Part shown: in pieces, positions 33,908 through 44,909 of the stretch
Layout: the number at the start of each line of letters is the position of its first letter
Position numbering within the stretch: the first letter of the stretch is position 1
NCBI RefSeq assembly: GCF_014905175.1
Contig: NC_057793.1
Span: 17,392,673 to 17,456,672 of the forward strand
Source of the DNA: Aphidius gifuensis
Lineage: Eukaryota > Arthropoda > Insecta > Hymenoptera > Braconidae
DNA length: 64,000 nucleotides
Direction: 5' to 3'
The notes under the pieces: model-generated
Database searches by the model: none
What the model saw: the letters and a program-made list of their open reading frames with translations, nothing else
Told to the model about the DNA's origin: nothing
Translations under genes and position numbers: made by a program

Positions 33908-33995
33908 TTTTTTAATTACATTTAAAAAATTCATTTTGTTATAATTTTTTTTATTTAAAAAATCTTATACCTATATACATTGTAAATATAATTAT

Positions 33996-34973
33996 TTATA
34001 ATTCTGATTCATTTTCCCATGTATCATGTTCAGAATCGAAACCTAACCATCTTACAAGTACTTTATTTTTACGTTTTTTTAAATGTTTTTCGACAAGATA
34101 TATATCTGGATAGCGTACTGGACTCAGTTCTTCTTGATAAAAACATCCTTCAACATTGTTATCTTGATAGTCAGCAAGCTTGTATGTTATTGGTATTGTA
34201 TTCAATACTTTTGCGATTGTAAAAACTTTAGTTGTCCAATTGGGAGTGTAGCCTTTTTCGAAAATTTTTTTATATTTACTTATTCGCACTTTATCACCAA
34301 TTTTAAATTTTTTTTTTATCAACTTTGATGTGACACAAAACATTGGATTTTGATTATGATATATTTCCCTCAATATATCCTTTTCATTGTTTTTAGTTAC
34401 ATTTTTTGGTTTCATTTTTATAGTTCTGTGCTTTATATTATTATAATTTCTAATCAATTCAGGAAGTATAGTCAACCATTTATAACTGCCTTGGAATGGA
34501 AATCTTTCCCACATTTGATTTTTCAGGATTCTGAACCTTTCGACTATACTTGCTTTTAAAGTACTATATGTTGAGTACATATTTATATTATATTTTTCCA
34601 TGAGATTCTTAAATTTACTGTTGTAAAATTCTTTGCCTTGATCGACATGTAAATGTTTTTTTGGATATCGACCTTTCAGGAAAACAGATTTCATCGCTGC
34701 AGTAACATCTTTTGCACTTTTCTTCTTGAGTGGTACAGCAAATGCATATTTGGAAAAATTATCAATTATTGTAAGTATAAACTTGTAATTTTCATTTACC
34801 GAAGCATATGCACTCATGTCGACAAGATCACATTGCTATGTTTTATCAAGAGCTCTTATGTCAACATGTCTACGTTGATAATATCTGCGAGCGGGCTTGT
34901 GTATATCATGTGCCACAACGCTTCTCAAATAGTTATTGTCTTCTTTTTTATTATTTTTTTTTGTTTTATTCAT
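33996..34973 (-). pseudogene. Integrase (rve) with chromodomain, Polinton 1
   Basis: Retroviral-type DDE integrase. The first catalytic Asp lies in CDLVDM just after an in-frame TAG (34836-34838), at a place where the intact copy has Trp. The second Asp is in LHVDQGKEF and the Glu in ASIVERF. A codon appears deleted after ERF compared with the intact copy at 53943. The C-terminus (VEKHLKKRKNKVLVRWLGFDSEHDTWE) is a chromodomain, known in other integrases to read histone marks. ATG at 34973 gives about 325 codons. In the family it inserts the element with 5-6 bp target duplications. The stop makes this copy non-functional. Confidence 0.85.
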
Positions 34974-34975
34974 TT

Positions 34976-35407
34976 TTATTTTTGATTTTCTAAACGTACT
35001 CCCAAATTTTCTGTCAAATAGTGAGATATACTTGCAACTTCTGTACTCAGCTCATCTAATGTATGACGTGATTTTTCAACACTTTTTTGCAATGTGTCCA
35101 CTTTGATTGTCAGTTTACTAATGACTTCAGTGATATATTTTTGACTATCTTCTTGCATTATTCTAAGTAGATTATTAGTTTCATTATTAATTAGAATCAG
35201 TGCTACTTTTTTTGAGACAGCATCATTCATGTCTTGAGCATCGGCAATGTGACATAATTTTTTTTCTGCAATGTCATAATTTCCTTCTTCTGTAAATTTG
35301 AAACCTTCTCCAGGTGGTCCTCTTATTGTATCGCCATCATTTTTTCCTCCGATAGAATATTTTCGTTTATTTGATAATTGACGTCCGAATATATCAACAC
35401 TAGACAT
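34976..35407 (-). CDS. Coiled-coil protein with GPPGEGF motif, possible fibre-like protein
   Basis: The 143-codon frame is intact. Residues 1-60 hold a DIFGRQL start and a RGPPGEGFKFTEEGNYDI segment reminiscent of short collagen-like/fibre-shaft starts. Residues 70-143 are predicted helical with heptad-like spacing (LLRIMQEDSQKYITEVISKLTIKVDTLQKSVEKS). Proteins of this look sit beside capsid genes in insect Polintons; a trimeric fibre or scaffold is my inference. A TATA-like box (35466) lies 34 bases before a TCACT initiator (A at 35432). No counterpart exists in Polinton 2, where integrase directly follows the DUF8207-like gene. Confidence 0.55.
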   Translation of the reverse strand: MSSVDIFGRQLSNKRKYSIGGKNDGDTIRGPPGEGFKFTEEGNYDIAEKKLCHIADAQDMNDAVSKKVALILINNETNNLLRIMQEDSQKYITEVISKLTIKVDTLQKSVEKSRHTLDELSTEVASISHYLTENLGVRLENQK

Positions 35408-35465
35408 TATTCCACTCCAATGTCCTTTTAGTGACTGTACATTAAAGACTGAATGAACATATATA

Positions 35466-36487
35466 TTAACAAATAATACCAGCTTCTCTTAATTCTTCAA
35501 TAATTGAAAGAATTTCATCAGCGTGACTATTATTGCCATCTTTTTCTGAAGCTACAAGTAATTGAAGACGATTGACAAGCTCATTGGGATCATTCCAATA
35601 TATATAATTTGTATTATTTATTTTCTTATTTTTTTGTAGTGTTTTGTATTTTGGTAATACAAGTGCTGAACCTTTTTTGCTCTCTACTTTTTGTTTTCTC
35701 AAAGACTTGACAAACAGTGATACATAATTTTTATATTTTTGTGTCCTGTTTGTCAGAAATGCACCATCAGGTTTGAAATTTTTACGATGTGCATTTGTTA
35801 ATTTTATAATTTCAATAAAAATTTCTCGATCAACTTCCCGAATAATAGATGCATTAGGTGATTGTTGAAATAATAACTCCAAGAGACCTGGAGTAGCAGG
35901 ATAAATTTTATCTTTCACATAAATATAATGATTTTTCAAATCAATCATTAAATTACCAAACGATAATTCATTGTTTTTCAATTTTTGGATGGTGTACATT
36001 GTATTTTGAGTCTTGTCATAAGAATTTATTGATTTTTGCCTTCCAAGGTGTTTCTTCATCATCCAAATTTTTTTTTTTTTCTCTGTCATATCTTCGTCTG
36101 TGTCATCATCATCAGCATCACTAATATTATTCTTATGAAAAGTTAACGGATCAATATCAATTTTTTCATCATCATTTGTCAATATTGATTTTTCTTCTTC
36201 TCCTTCTGTCTCGTATTCTTCTTCTTCTGTCGTGTATTCTTCATCTTTTCTTTGAGCATTATTTTTTTTGCTCGATTTTTACTGGAACTTGGTGCTGGTT
36301 TTTGTTTTGATACATCTGCTAGCATTTTTTTTGAAGGCTCAGTTATAGGTCCTAACACCTCACTTGTTATTCTTTCATTTTCAACCCGACCATATTTAAT
36401 TAATTTATGTTTACGTCTTATAGAGTCACTTGCTTTTTCAATTTCATGCAATAATGATTTTTCAGCATGTAAGTTTGTATGCTTCAT
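35466..36487 (-). pseudogene. DUF8207-like Polinton protein, split by a -1 frame change
   Basis: ATG at 36487 opens an N-terminal helical part (HEIEKASDSIRRKHKLIKYG). An acidic linker and a conserved C-terminal domain (TPGLLELLFQQSP ... NDPNELVNRLQLLVAS ... EILSIIEELREAGII) follow in another frame. The change occurs at an eight-A run (36262-36269, sense AAAAAAAATAAT) and needs a -1 shift. The same change at the same place is needed in the Polinton 2 copy. The C-terminal domain is abundant in insect Mavericks (I believe it is DUF8207; name from memory). Function unknown. Overlapping frames cover about 85 bases. Confidence 0.65.
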
Positions 36488-36597
36488 GATAGATAATGAT
36501 GCTGTTGACAGTACACAGAACACAATCCTACTGTCTTTTATTTTGGAATTTTTACTATATATCGTATAATATTACTCTAAATTATCTAATATTTTTT

Positions 36598-37363
36598 TCA
36601 GATAGTAGATGTATCAGTGGTGGTAGCAGAGGGAGAAACTGTATTTTCAGCAGAATCGTTTGTAATGTTCATATAACAATCAAAACCTCTCCTGTATCGG
36701 CCATTATTAATGTCACTATCTTTGTCAATCACAAGGAATCCATATTTATCTTTATTCCAACATGTCGAGCATATATTGCGGAATTTCACAGATTCCATGT
36801 CAGTATTCACATGATCATTGTATATATGCTTTAAATTTCTTTCATCTTGACGAAAAAGTACAAAAAAATTTGCATTATCTCGCACCAAATGTTTAGGTAT
36901 GTGAGCATAGGTCTGAGATAAATAAAAACTATCAACTGCTTGATGTCTACCCATACAAAAAAATGCTCGAACATTATCTTGTTTTTCTGTAGATATATCA
37001 TCGAAAATCATCAGTGAATTTGGTCTAGCTTTTTCAGGTTGAATAACTTTCTCATGTTCATTGAATGGAAAATAACCAATTTCTTCAACATTATTAATAA
37101 TTTTTTCTAGAAATTTGTACTTTGGCTGATTAAGCGATTTGGAATACACATAAACATTCTCAACTCTCAATCCATTTGGGTGAATTATTATTGCAAGAAG
37201 AGCGTTTGTTTTGCCAGAATTTGAAGGTCCACAAAATACACCTCTCACACTATTCGGTAACTCTTCCATGTCTTTTTTCAGATGGTTTATTTGGAGCAGT
37301 TTTTTGCACAATTTGATCAAAATTCATGACTGGCAACTTTAATGGTTGTTCTTGAAATTCCAT
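36598..37363 (-). pseudogene. Packaging ATPase (FtsK/HerA-type), Polinton 1
   Basis: The Walker A motif GPSNSGKT and Walker B motif NSLMIFDDIST are intact, as is the downstream SQTYAHIPKHLVRDNANFFVLFRQD region typical of Polinton/A32-like genome-packaging ATPases. The natural ATG is at 37363, in a frame that shifts by one base near 37265, just before Walker A; the 240-codon frame usually seen therefore starts out of register. In the family the enzyme pumps DNA into capsids. It is divergently arranged with the minor-capsid gene. Confidence 0.8.
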
Positions 37364-37420
37364 GTTTCTTTTTTTACAACTGAACAAGCTGCTAGCTTAA
37401 TCTGTACTAACGTGAAAACA

Positions 37421-37455
37421 TATAAATACTCGGGATTTTATTGAATGCAGTCAGT
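37421..37455 (+). promoter_or_regulatory. Core promoter of the PLA2/minor capsid gene
   Basis: TATAAATA at 37421-37428 and TCAGT at 37451-37455 (A is 32 bases from the first T), 13 bases before the ATG. The homologous site in Polinton 2 (52179 to 52146, minus) has 33-base spacing. Confidence 0.55.
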
Positions 37456-37467
37456 TCTTCAAAGACA

Positions 37468-38403
37468 ATGATTGAGCATCAACGTGCAAAAAAAAAAAAT
37501 AAAAAAAAAAGATAAAAAAAAAAAGGAAGGGGTCCGTTGAACAGTATCATCAATAGCCTGCCATTTGAATTACACGTTCCACAGTATAATAATTGTGGTC
37601 CGGGTACAAAGCTCGATAAAAGATTAGCTCGTGGTGATCGCGGTGTTAATCCGTTGGATGAACATTGTCGTGAGCATGATATAAGCTACTCAAAAAATCC
37701 TGACAATCTCGATAAACGACATAAAGCTGATAAAATACTCGCCGATAAAGCTTGGCAACGTGTATTTGCCAAAGATTCGTCACTTGGTGAAAGAGCCGTA
37801 GCTTGCGGTGTGACAACTGCAATGAATTTGAAAACGAAACTTGGTATGGGTTTAAATAGAAGCAAAAAGAATAAAAAAATTCATCAGAAAATCAAGAAAA
37901 TCCAAACAACTGAAAAGAATAATAAAAAAGATAAAATCATCCCAAAACAAAAATATAAAAAGTATTTAACAAGTCTCAACAGGATTATAGATATATCAAA
38001 ACAATCTATAAAGCCTGGAATCACTGATTCAATAAAGACAGTTCTGGAAAGTGCACGTGTTGCTGTCAAAAAAGTTGGTGGAAAAAAAGAAATTCGTTTA
38101 CCACGAATTTTACCTCTTCCATTGAATAAAGAAAATAACAGTGATGGTAGTATACTACCATTTTTAATACCACTATTTGCTGGATTAAGTGCATCTGGTG
38201 CTATGACAGGTTGTGCAGCAACAATTTCAAAGACAATAAATGTTGTACATGCAGCGAAAAAATTACTACGAGAAAATCAACGTCATAATAAGAAAATGGA
38301 ATCAATTGTATTGGGCAAAGGATTATTTTTATCTTCTTATAAAAGAGGGCTAGGTCTGTTTTTAAAGCCCGCAAAAAAAGTAAATAAGAAAAAAAACTTG
38401 TAA
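37468..38403 (+). pseudogene. Minor capsid protein with N-terminal phospholipase A2 domain, Polinton 1
   Basis: ATG 37468 is in frame, but a TAA at 37513-37515 within a poly-Lys leader interrupts it; the rest is open for 288 codons. The PLA2 domain resembles that of parvovirus VP1: the calcium loop is NNCGPGTKL and the catalytic site LDEHCREHDISYS keeps its His-Asp pair. A Lys-rich middle follows, then a Gly/Ala-rich hydrophobic segment (FLIPLFAGLSASGAMTG) and a C-terminal LGKGLFLSSYKRGLGLFLKP motif seen in Polinton minor capsid proteins. The parvovirus domain acts in endosomal escape; the same role here is inference. The stop overlaps the protease start (TAATG). Confidence 0.75.
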
Positions 38404-38765
38404 TGCTACCACATCGAGCTCTCACAAATATTGATATCATCAAATACGCCAAAGCTTTTAAAATTCCTTATTTCCGAGGAGTTTTCATGAGAAATGATTT
38501 ACCAATAACTGGTCCTCGTAAAAATGAATCAGCAATTGTAAATCTTGATGATAAAGATGGTGCTGGTACACATTGGGTTGCATACAAAAAATGGCTCAAT
38601 GATGTCATTTATTTCGATAGCTTTGGTGATTTGAAGCCTCCACAAGAGCTGATTAATTATCTCGGTGTTGGTAGCATTAAATATAATTATGAAAAATATC
38701 AAAATTATAATACATCTGTTTGCGGTCATCTATGTCTCAAATTTTTGGCTGGCAAGAGACTATAA
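38403..38765 (+). CDS. Adenain-like cysteine protease, Polinton 1
   Basis: The intact 120-codon frame keeps the adenovirus-protease catalytic set: His in GTHWVAY, Asp in YFDSFG and Cys in CGHLCLKFL. Length and motif order match Polinton maturation proteases. Its ATG overlaps the minor-capsid stop by one base, so the two were probably read from one transcript by re-initiation or leaky scanning. The same TGATG/TAATG overlap is present in Polinton 2. In the family the enzyme cleaves capsid proteins during maturation. Confidence 0.85.
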   Translation: MLPHRALTNIDIIKYAKAFKIPYFRGVFMRNDLPITGPRKNESAIVNLDDKDGAGTHWVAYKKWLNDVIYFDSFGDLKPPQELINYLGVGSIKYNYEKYQNYNTSVCGHLCLKFLAGKRL

Positions 38766-38799
38766 ATAATCATGACACATGCTAAAATAATCATTAGTC

Positions 38800-39492
38800 A
38801 TGGATGATTCATTTACGTTGACATTGTCGGGCAGGTCATCGACTCTTGAAACACAATATTTCCCGCCGATTGAGTTGTCAGCAAATAAAAATTATGTTGC
38901 TGGGCTTGTCGAGTTCACAACATTTAATTCTATACCGAATATTGACATTGGTAACAATAAAGTCTACATTGAAGGTTGTAAACTAATCACAATTCCAGCA
39001 GGAAGTTATGAAATTGAGGATATTGAAAGTTATATCCAAAAAGCAATATGACAGAATGACGTTACTATTAGTATTAAACCAAATAACAATGAACTACATA
39101 GTGAGGTTAAATGAAACAAACGTATTCATTTTGAAATACAAGACTCGATTGGAAGATTGTTGGGCTTTACAAAACGAATCCTCGAAGCTGATATTCTACA
39201 TAAATCTGACTTGCCTGTTGCCATATTAAAGGTCAATACACTCCAAATTCAGTGTAACATAACAACCGGTGCATATATGAATCAGCACAAAGTTCACACA
39301 ATACATGAATTTTTCCCAGTTGTGCCTCCTGGATATAAGATTGTTGAAGTACCATCTCATGTCATTTATCTGCCAGTCACAGTGCGAGCAATACATCAAT
39401 TTCAATTAAAAATTGTCGATCAGGATGGTGAAATTGTGAATTTCCGTGAAGAAACGATTACAATTCGACTACACATTAAAAGTGTCAAATAG
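38800..39492 (+). pseudogene. Penton-like (minor jelly-roll) capsid protein, Polinton 1
   Basis: The frame starts MDDSFTLTLSGRSS and ends with the conserved KVHTIHEFFPVVPPGYKIVEVP ... QLKIVDQDGEIVNFR block. TGA stops occur in frame at 39049-39051 and near 39112; otherwise the frame is continuous over 230 codons. The position between protease and major capsid and the homology to 50147-50777 support a penton assignment (pentameric vertex protein in the family). The stops are treated as decay because neighbouring genes have TAA and TAG lesions as well. Confidence 0.7.
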
Positions 39493-39583
39493 AAAAAAAA
39501 AATATGGGCATCGTTTTTAAAAAAAAAGAAAAAAAAAAAAAAAAAAACATAATAATAATAATAATAAAATAATTGGACAAAGC

Positions 39584-39620
39584 TATAAATGCGAGACATT
39601 ATGCCAAAAAAAAATCAGTC
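39584..39620 (+). promoter_or_regulatory. Core promoter of the major capsid gene
   Basis: TATAAAT at 39584 and TCAGT at 39615-39619 (A 33 bases from the first T). The first ATG downstream is the capsid start at 39747. A Ser-rich open frame with ATG at 39589 overlaps the promoter and is unlikely to be translated from this transcript. Confidence 0.5.
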
Positions 39621-39746
39621 AAAAGCAAGGAAGCAAAGCGATAACACATCAGAGTATTCAGTTTCTCAAGAGTCTCGGTCTGGATCCACGTCAACAACAT
39701 CAACGGAAATAAAAGTATCATTGTGTTGCTTTTTTTGTATTATACC

Positions 39747-40600
39747 ATGGATGAAATTTTGAGTATACAAGATCCAATCATTTTTGATGAATCGATTGCC
39801 CATTGTGAGTTACATGCTCATCAGCCTTATGGCTCTTCAACATTCAATAACAACGATGAAATCCGGATTGGAATTCAACATCAAGATTTATGTGTACTAC
39901 CAAGCAAAAGTTCACTACATATTACTGGACAATTTCTTACAAGTGACGGAAAATCTGTGCCAAAAACAACTTCATTGGTACGAATGGCAATAGCACACAT
40001 GTTTGAAGAAATTCGCTATGAGATAAATGCAATTGAAATTGATCGGAGCAAAAATGTTGGTCTTACGACTCTTATGAAAGGATATATTTCCTTAAGTCCA
40101 AATCGAAAATCATTATTGGAGAATGCCGGATGGTTAATGTCTGATGAAGAATCATTATTCGATTCGAGTGGTTATTTTGATATATCAATACCACTGAGCC
40201 TGCTGCTAGGATTTGCTGAAGATTATAAAAAAATAATTATCAATGCAAAACACGAACTCATCCTAATAAGAGCAAATAGTGATGTGAATGCCTGTCTACA
40301 AGAACAACCTGCGGAAGGAAAAAGTGGCGAAAAAAAACAAATTAAACTTCAAAAAGTGGAATGGATTGTTCCATATATCAAAGTGTCTGACAAGCAGAAA
40401 ATTCAACTTTTAAATTACATTGCCAAAGATCCATCCATAGCAATCATTTTTTGTACATGGGAATTGTACGAGTATCCACTATTACCTGCAACTACAAAGC
40501 AAAACTGAAGTGTGAAAACATCAACACAATTGGAGAAACTAATTGGATGAGAACCGTTTTCTCATAAATGTCGTCTAAAATCTCGACTATAACCTCAAGC
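39747..40600 (+). pseudogene. Major capsid protein (double jelly-roll), 3'-truncated, Polinton 1
   Basis: ATG 39747 (context ACCATGG) starts 254 codons up to TGA 40506-40508. Conserved landmarks shared with the Polinton 2 copy are ELHAHQ near the start, EIRYEINAIEIDRSKNVG, GYFDISIPLSLLLGFAEDYKKII and ELYEYPLLP. Homology continues for about ten codons past the TGA, then is lost near 40550, so the C-terminal jelly-roll is deleted. In Polintons this protein would form hexameric capsomers. Confidence 0.75.
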
Positions 40601-41100
40601 TGTCATTTTAATATTAATTCGAGTAAAACAAAAAATTATGCTCAATCTATTAAAAAATATTTATGATTAGAATGATTAAAAACAAATTACAAATATAAAT
40701 AGTCTATCTATCAACAATTTAGTTTTGAAATGCAATCGATATTCTAAATTTTTTACTTTAAGGGAATTTAACAGAATATCCGACGTCGGCCCGACTAAAA
40801 TCCCGACTTTCCTCCGACTTTATTAAGTCGGGCGCGACACATATTTTTCTACCTGGGACAGAGCGAAACCAGAGCAAAGCCGGAGATGATATGAAATAAA
40901 CAAACTTCGATTATTTCAAGACTTTTTTCTTTCTCCTTACAAAACAATTATAATAGTTTATAAAAAAAAAATTATTTCTCCCTTTAAAAATTTTTTTGCC
41001 AAGAAATTTATTTCTAAATGTCAGAAGTTTTATTTCTCAGTGTGCGTTTCCACGGTCACGTCTTTTTATTGTATAGATATACATAATATTATAATAAAAA
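40601..41100. other. Non-coding junction sequence
   Basis: AT-rich DNA with a GACGTCGGCCCGACTAAAATC...AAGTCGGGCGCGACAC inverted patch (40770-40840), possibly the end of another element. No gene. Confidence 0.4.
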
Positions 41101-41265
41101 AATGAATTGACGCATAGAAGGACGTCGGAGGTAACTTGATGAAACTTGGAAAAAATAAGAAGCCTCGTGGTCTAGTGGTCAAGGCGTTTGCCCGGAAAGC
41201 AAAAGACCCGGGTTCGATTCCCGGCGGGGGAACTTCGTTGTTTTTTCTAAGTTTCTGGTTTTTTT
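41101..41265 (+). mobile_element. tRNA-derived SINE-like repeat, copy A
   Basis: 165 bases nearly identical to 63561-63730. The centre (41162-41232) is tRNA-like with box A TGGTCTAGTGG and box B GGTTCGATTCC and a perfect CCGGG/CCCGG T-stem. It is flanked by inverted GAAACTTGGAAAAAATAA / TTTTTTCTAAGTTTC arms. The insertion truncates the 3' end of PolB-1. Confidence 0.75.
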
Positions 41266-41267
41266 CA

Positions 41268-44200
41268 AAAGTGCTTTCTTATAAGTTTTATCATTATTAA
41301 TATTCATGACTTTATAGCTATGTAATTTGGCTCTCAATACAGCAAACTTAGTCATAATTTTGCCATTATTTTCGTCCTTCATGAGACCAATAACTTTTTT
41401 GTTGACTCGAGGCATATTATAAATATTGTTTGCTGGATAATCAGATGTGTCAAATTTTTCTAAATGCTCCTTCATTTTCTCATAAATGTCAGGAACATTA
41501 AAACTTAGAATAAGTGAATCTGTATCCATGTATAATGCTTTGGCGTCATTGTTTTCAAAATTTTTTTTTATATAATTATAGTAAAAGTCATAAATCCAAA
41601 TTTTTGAAAGATCTAGTATTGTAAACCCTGAATAAATTGGTTTATTAAAAACTATATTTACTCTTGACATTTCAATAATTGCAATGTCATCTTTATAAAT
41701 TGAGCTGCTGTGAAAATTCGGTTTTGGCAGTGTTGCCAGAGCCTAAACTGAGATTGTGCCTCCTAGGCAGGGGGAAATGTGCCTCTTGGCAGATAGATGT
41801 GCCTCGACTTAGTTTTGAAAATTCAACACTAGATGGCGATACCATATTTTCTATATATTCAAAAGTTTATTTAATTTACTGATACAATTATAAATAATTA
41901 TTTATTATTTGAAGCGATATAATATTATTTCATTTAATAATTTAATTAATTAATGATTTAATTTCTAACTAATTTTATTTACATCGTGAATATTTGCTAT
42001 AAAGATTTGCTTAGCCTTTTTCTGAGAACACATTTATCCCTGAGTTACAGCTTTACCGTTTTATTTTAAGAAAAAAATAAGAAAAAATTACATAAAAGCC
42101 TTTATTTCACTTTAAAAAATTAAAATAAAAAAAAGTTGTGACGTAGGCAAAATTGTAATTTGCGGGATAAATTAAAAGTGCAAGCCACTGGCCCAGGAAA
42201 TCTTATATAGAATGGAGCTAAGGAATTGATGCAGCTTACCATTTAATTTTGTTACATTATTTTAGCTTCATCTTTTTCTTAGCTACTGCTTTTCCTTGGT
42301 ATTTTTATTTATTAAAATAAATTGCATTTATTTTATATTTGTTAAATAAATTAAAATACCAAGGAAAAGCAGCAGCTGAGGAAAAGATGAAGCTAAAAAA
42401 TTAATGAATAATGTTGCTTACCACATAATTTCTTTGGCTGCATCGATTCCTATAAGCAAACCCTAATAATTAATTTCAATGGCAATCAACACTAATTAAA
42501 ATAGTATTAGACAATGAATATTTTAGAAAGAGTTTCTTAAGTTGTACTCAATGCTTGGAACAGAGAAAAGAATACTTCCATTCCGAAACACAATATCCAT
42601 AACAAAAACATAATAAAAATAAAACATAAACATCATAAAATAATAAATTCGAGTTCTGAGGTTATTCAAAGCAAGAAGGCAGTTCTTATCGCATTGAAAA
42701 AAAAAAAATTCTAAAATGTTTTGGATCTAAAATGTTTTGAAAGCATATAAAAATAGTGATAATAAAAATTTGCCTCCAAAAAAAAAGGCGTGCTTTTGTG
42801 TCACCGTTCATAGAAATGTGCCTCGAAAGGCACATTTGTGCCTCATCTGGCAACGCTGGGTTTTGCAATTAATGACTTGGCTCCATAGCGACCTTCCCAT
42901 TTTGTCACCAACTTTACATCTTTTTCCTTTCTCACATTTTGCATTGTTTTTCCATATACACTGTTGTTCATTAATTTGAAAAAATTTTTGCCAAAGTCTG
43001 TGGTCGCTTGTTGACGCATACCAGTATTGAGATCTATATATTTTTTGAGCCATGGACTTTGTTTAAATCTCAACACTCGATGGATATTCATTAATTTCAT
43101 ACCAAGTTCTAAATATAATTTTAAATTTCTATAATGTATCACATAATTTTTTTTTGGATATAATGTTGTCATTAATTTTGATTGTTTCGAATTTGGTGCT
43201 GTAAAGTGTTCTGGACATAATGGTAGATCTTTATGATATCGATGTAAATTTTTTGGATAATCCAAGTCAACCTCTAAAATATAACCAATCTCAGATTCAT
43301 CAGATATTTTTGTCACGTCAATGCTTAAATTATTTTCCCACTGAAAGTCACCATATGGAAGGTATTGACTCATGCCTGCACCATATAAATTATTTACATC
43401 AAAATACATGATGTATGATTCTTCTTCATCTGGATTATATTTATCACCTATATATCGGTTATTGGCTTTGGCATACCTATTCATACATTGTGCAACACCA
43501 CTCCTTCGAATTCTCAATGAAGAGATGCATTGCTGGGTCGGTTAAAAGTTCAAGTTTTACACCTGTATATTTTAACATTGCATCAAATGCTAGACCCGGG
43601 GCGGTACAATAATGAAGTGCGTCTAGACTATAGGTAGAAAAGCAGCTGAGACGAAAATTTTCAAAAATATCTGCCAACAAAAGTACATCGGTTTTCAAAT
43701 ATAAGTCAGAATATTCACCTAATGTTTTTATTTTAAATTTTTCCCAAATATTTTTAGCATGTTCATAGTCAGTATTTGAAATGTCAGCATTATTTAATTT
43801 TGAGAAAAATTCTTTTTTTGGTGGAAGAGCTTTTTCATCTAATTTTTCCCATGAGTCAATATATTCATAGGGAAATACACCTTTCCTACACAATAAGTCA
43901 AAGAATTCTCCGTCACATTCACTGCGTGTTATAATTTTTTGGTCATTACTCAAATCAGATGAGAGTCTATCAATACTGCTTGGCATAAATCTGAATGGGT
44001 CAATAAATCGCAATTTTACAACAGTTTTATCCACTTTTTTTGTGAATGAAATATATTTTTCTTTGTTTATTGGTAAAATGTGTATTTTACCCTCGAATGT
44101 CTTGCAAAGTCCTTGAATTAAAAAATGTGAGTCATAACCTGACAAATTGTGCATGACTACAGGTATAGTGTGAGACATTGTATAATTAATATTACACCTG

Positions 44201-44877
44201 GCATGAGCTGGACCACGATATTTTCCGCTGTAATGATCGTGATCATGATGCTTAACGTCTTGCACGTGGAAAGTCTCCTCACATATATGACATATTGTTG
44301 CATTTTCAAATTCTTGCTCCTGTCTCACAGTCAATTTTTCCATTGGTACTATATTTAAGGTAATATCATTAATCTGACAAGCTAAACGTTCCAATTCTTT
44401 GATAAACCATTCGACACAATTTTCACTGCGATTCATCCTGTAGTATGATAATGAGTCATCATAGCTACACTTTACATAGTATGCAGCACTGTGCGGAACA
44501 TGCTCGTCAGACTCTGAATTATCAATTGGTTTAAGAATACATTCCAAATCAGCATATATAACGAAAGGTACGAGTTCTTTGTACCGATGATTTTTAAATT
44601 TTAATATATTGTTATTTTCCTTTGGCATATTCATTCGTGCATGATTAATTTGACAACAGTCGGACAAATGTTTTTCCAAAAATATTTGTGATGTAAAATG
44701 ATTCAGACATCTATCACATATATATAAACGACCATTATATTGTTTGGCTTGTAAACTAACGAGACGTGATGAATTTTTAATCAATGCAAAATGGAAATGC
44801 TTTTTGTTTTTTTTTTGTTTTTGTACATATTTTTCTAATTCATTTCCTTCATAATCATCTGTATCCATATTATTATT

Positions 44878-44909
<32 letters not shown>

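Noticed and set aside
37468..37537. A conserved frameshift in the poly-Lys leader of the PLA2 protein
   Set aside because: Careful counting shows copy 1 has an in-frame TAA while copy 2 has a +1 shift; the lesions differ, so nothing is conserved.
38800..39492. TGA recoding (selenocysteine or alternative code) in the penton gene
   Set aside because: Neighbouring genes in the same elements carry TAA and TAG stops and frameshifts too, so ordinary decay explains the TGAs.
39589..39764. Ser-rich small ORF before the major capsid gene
   Set aside because: It starts on the TATA box, upstream of the predicted transcription start, so it would not be in the capsid mRNA.
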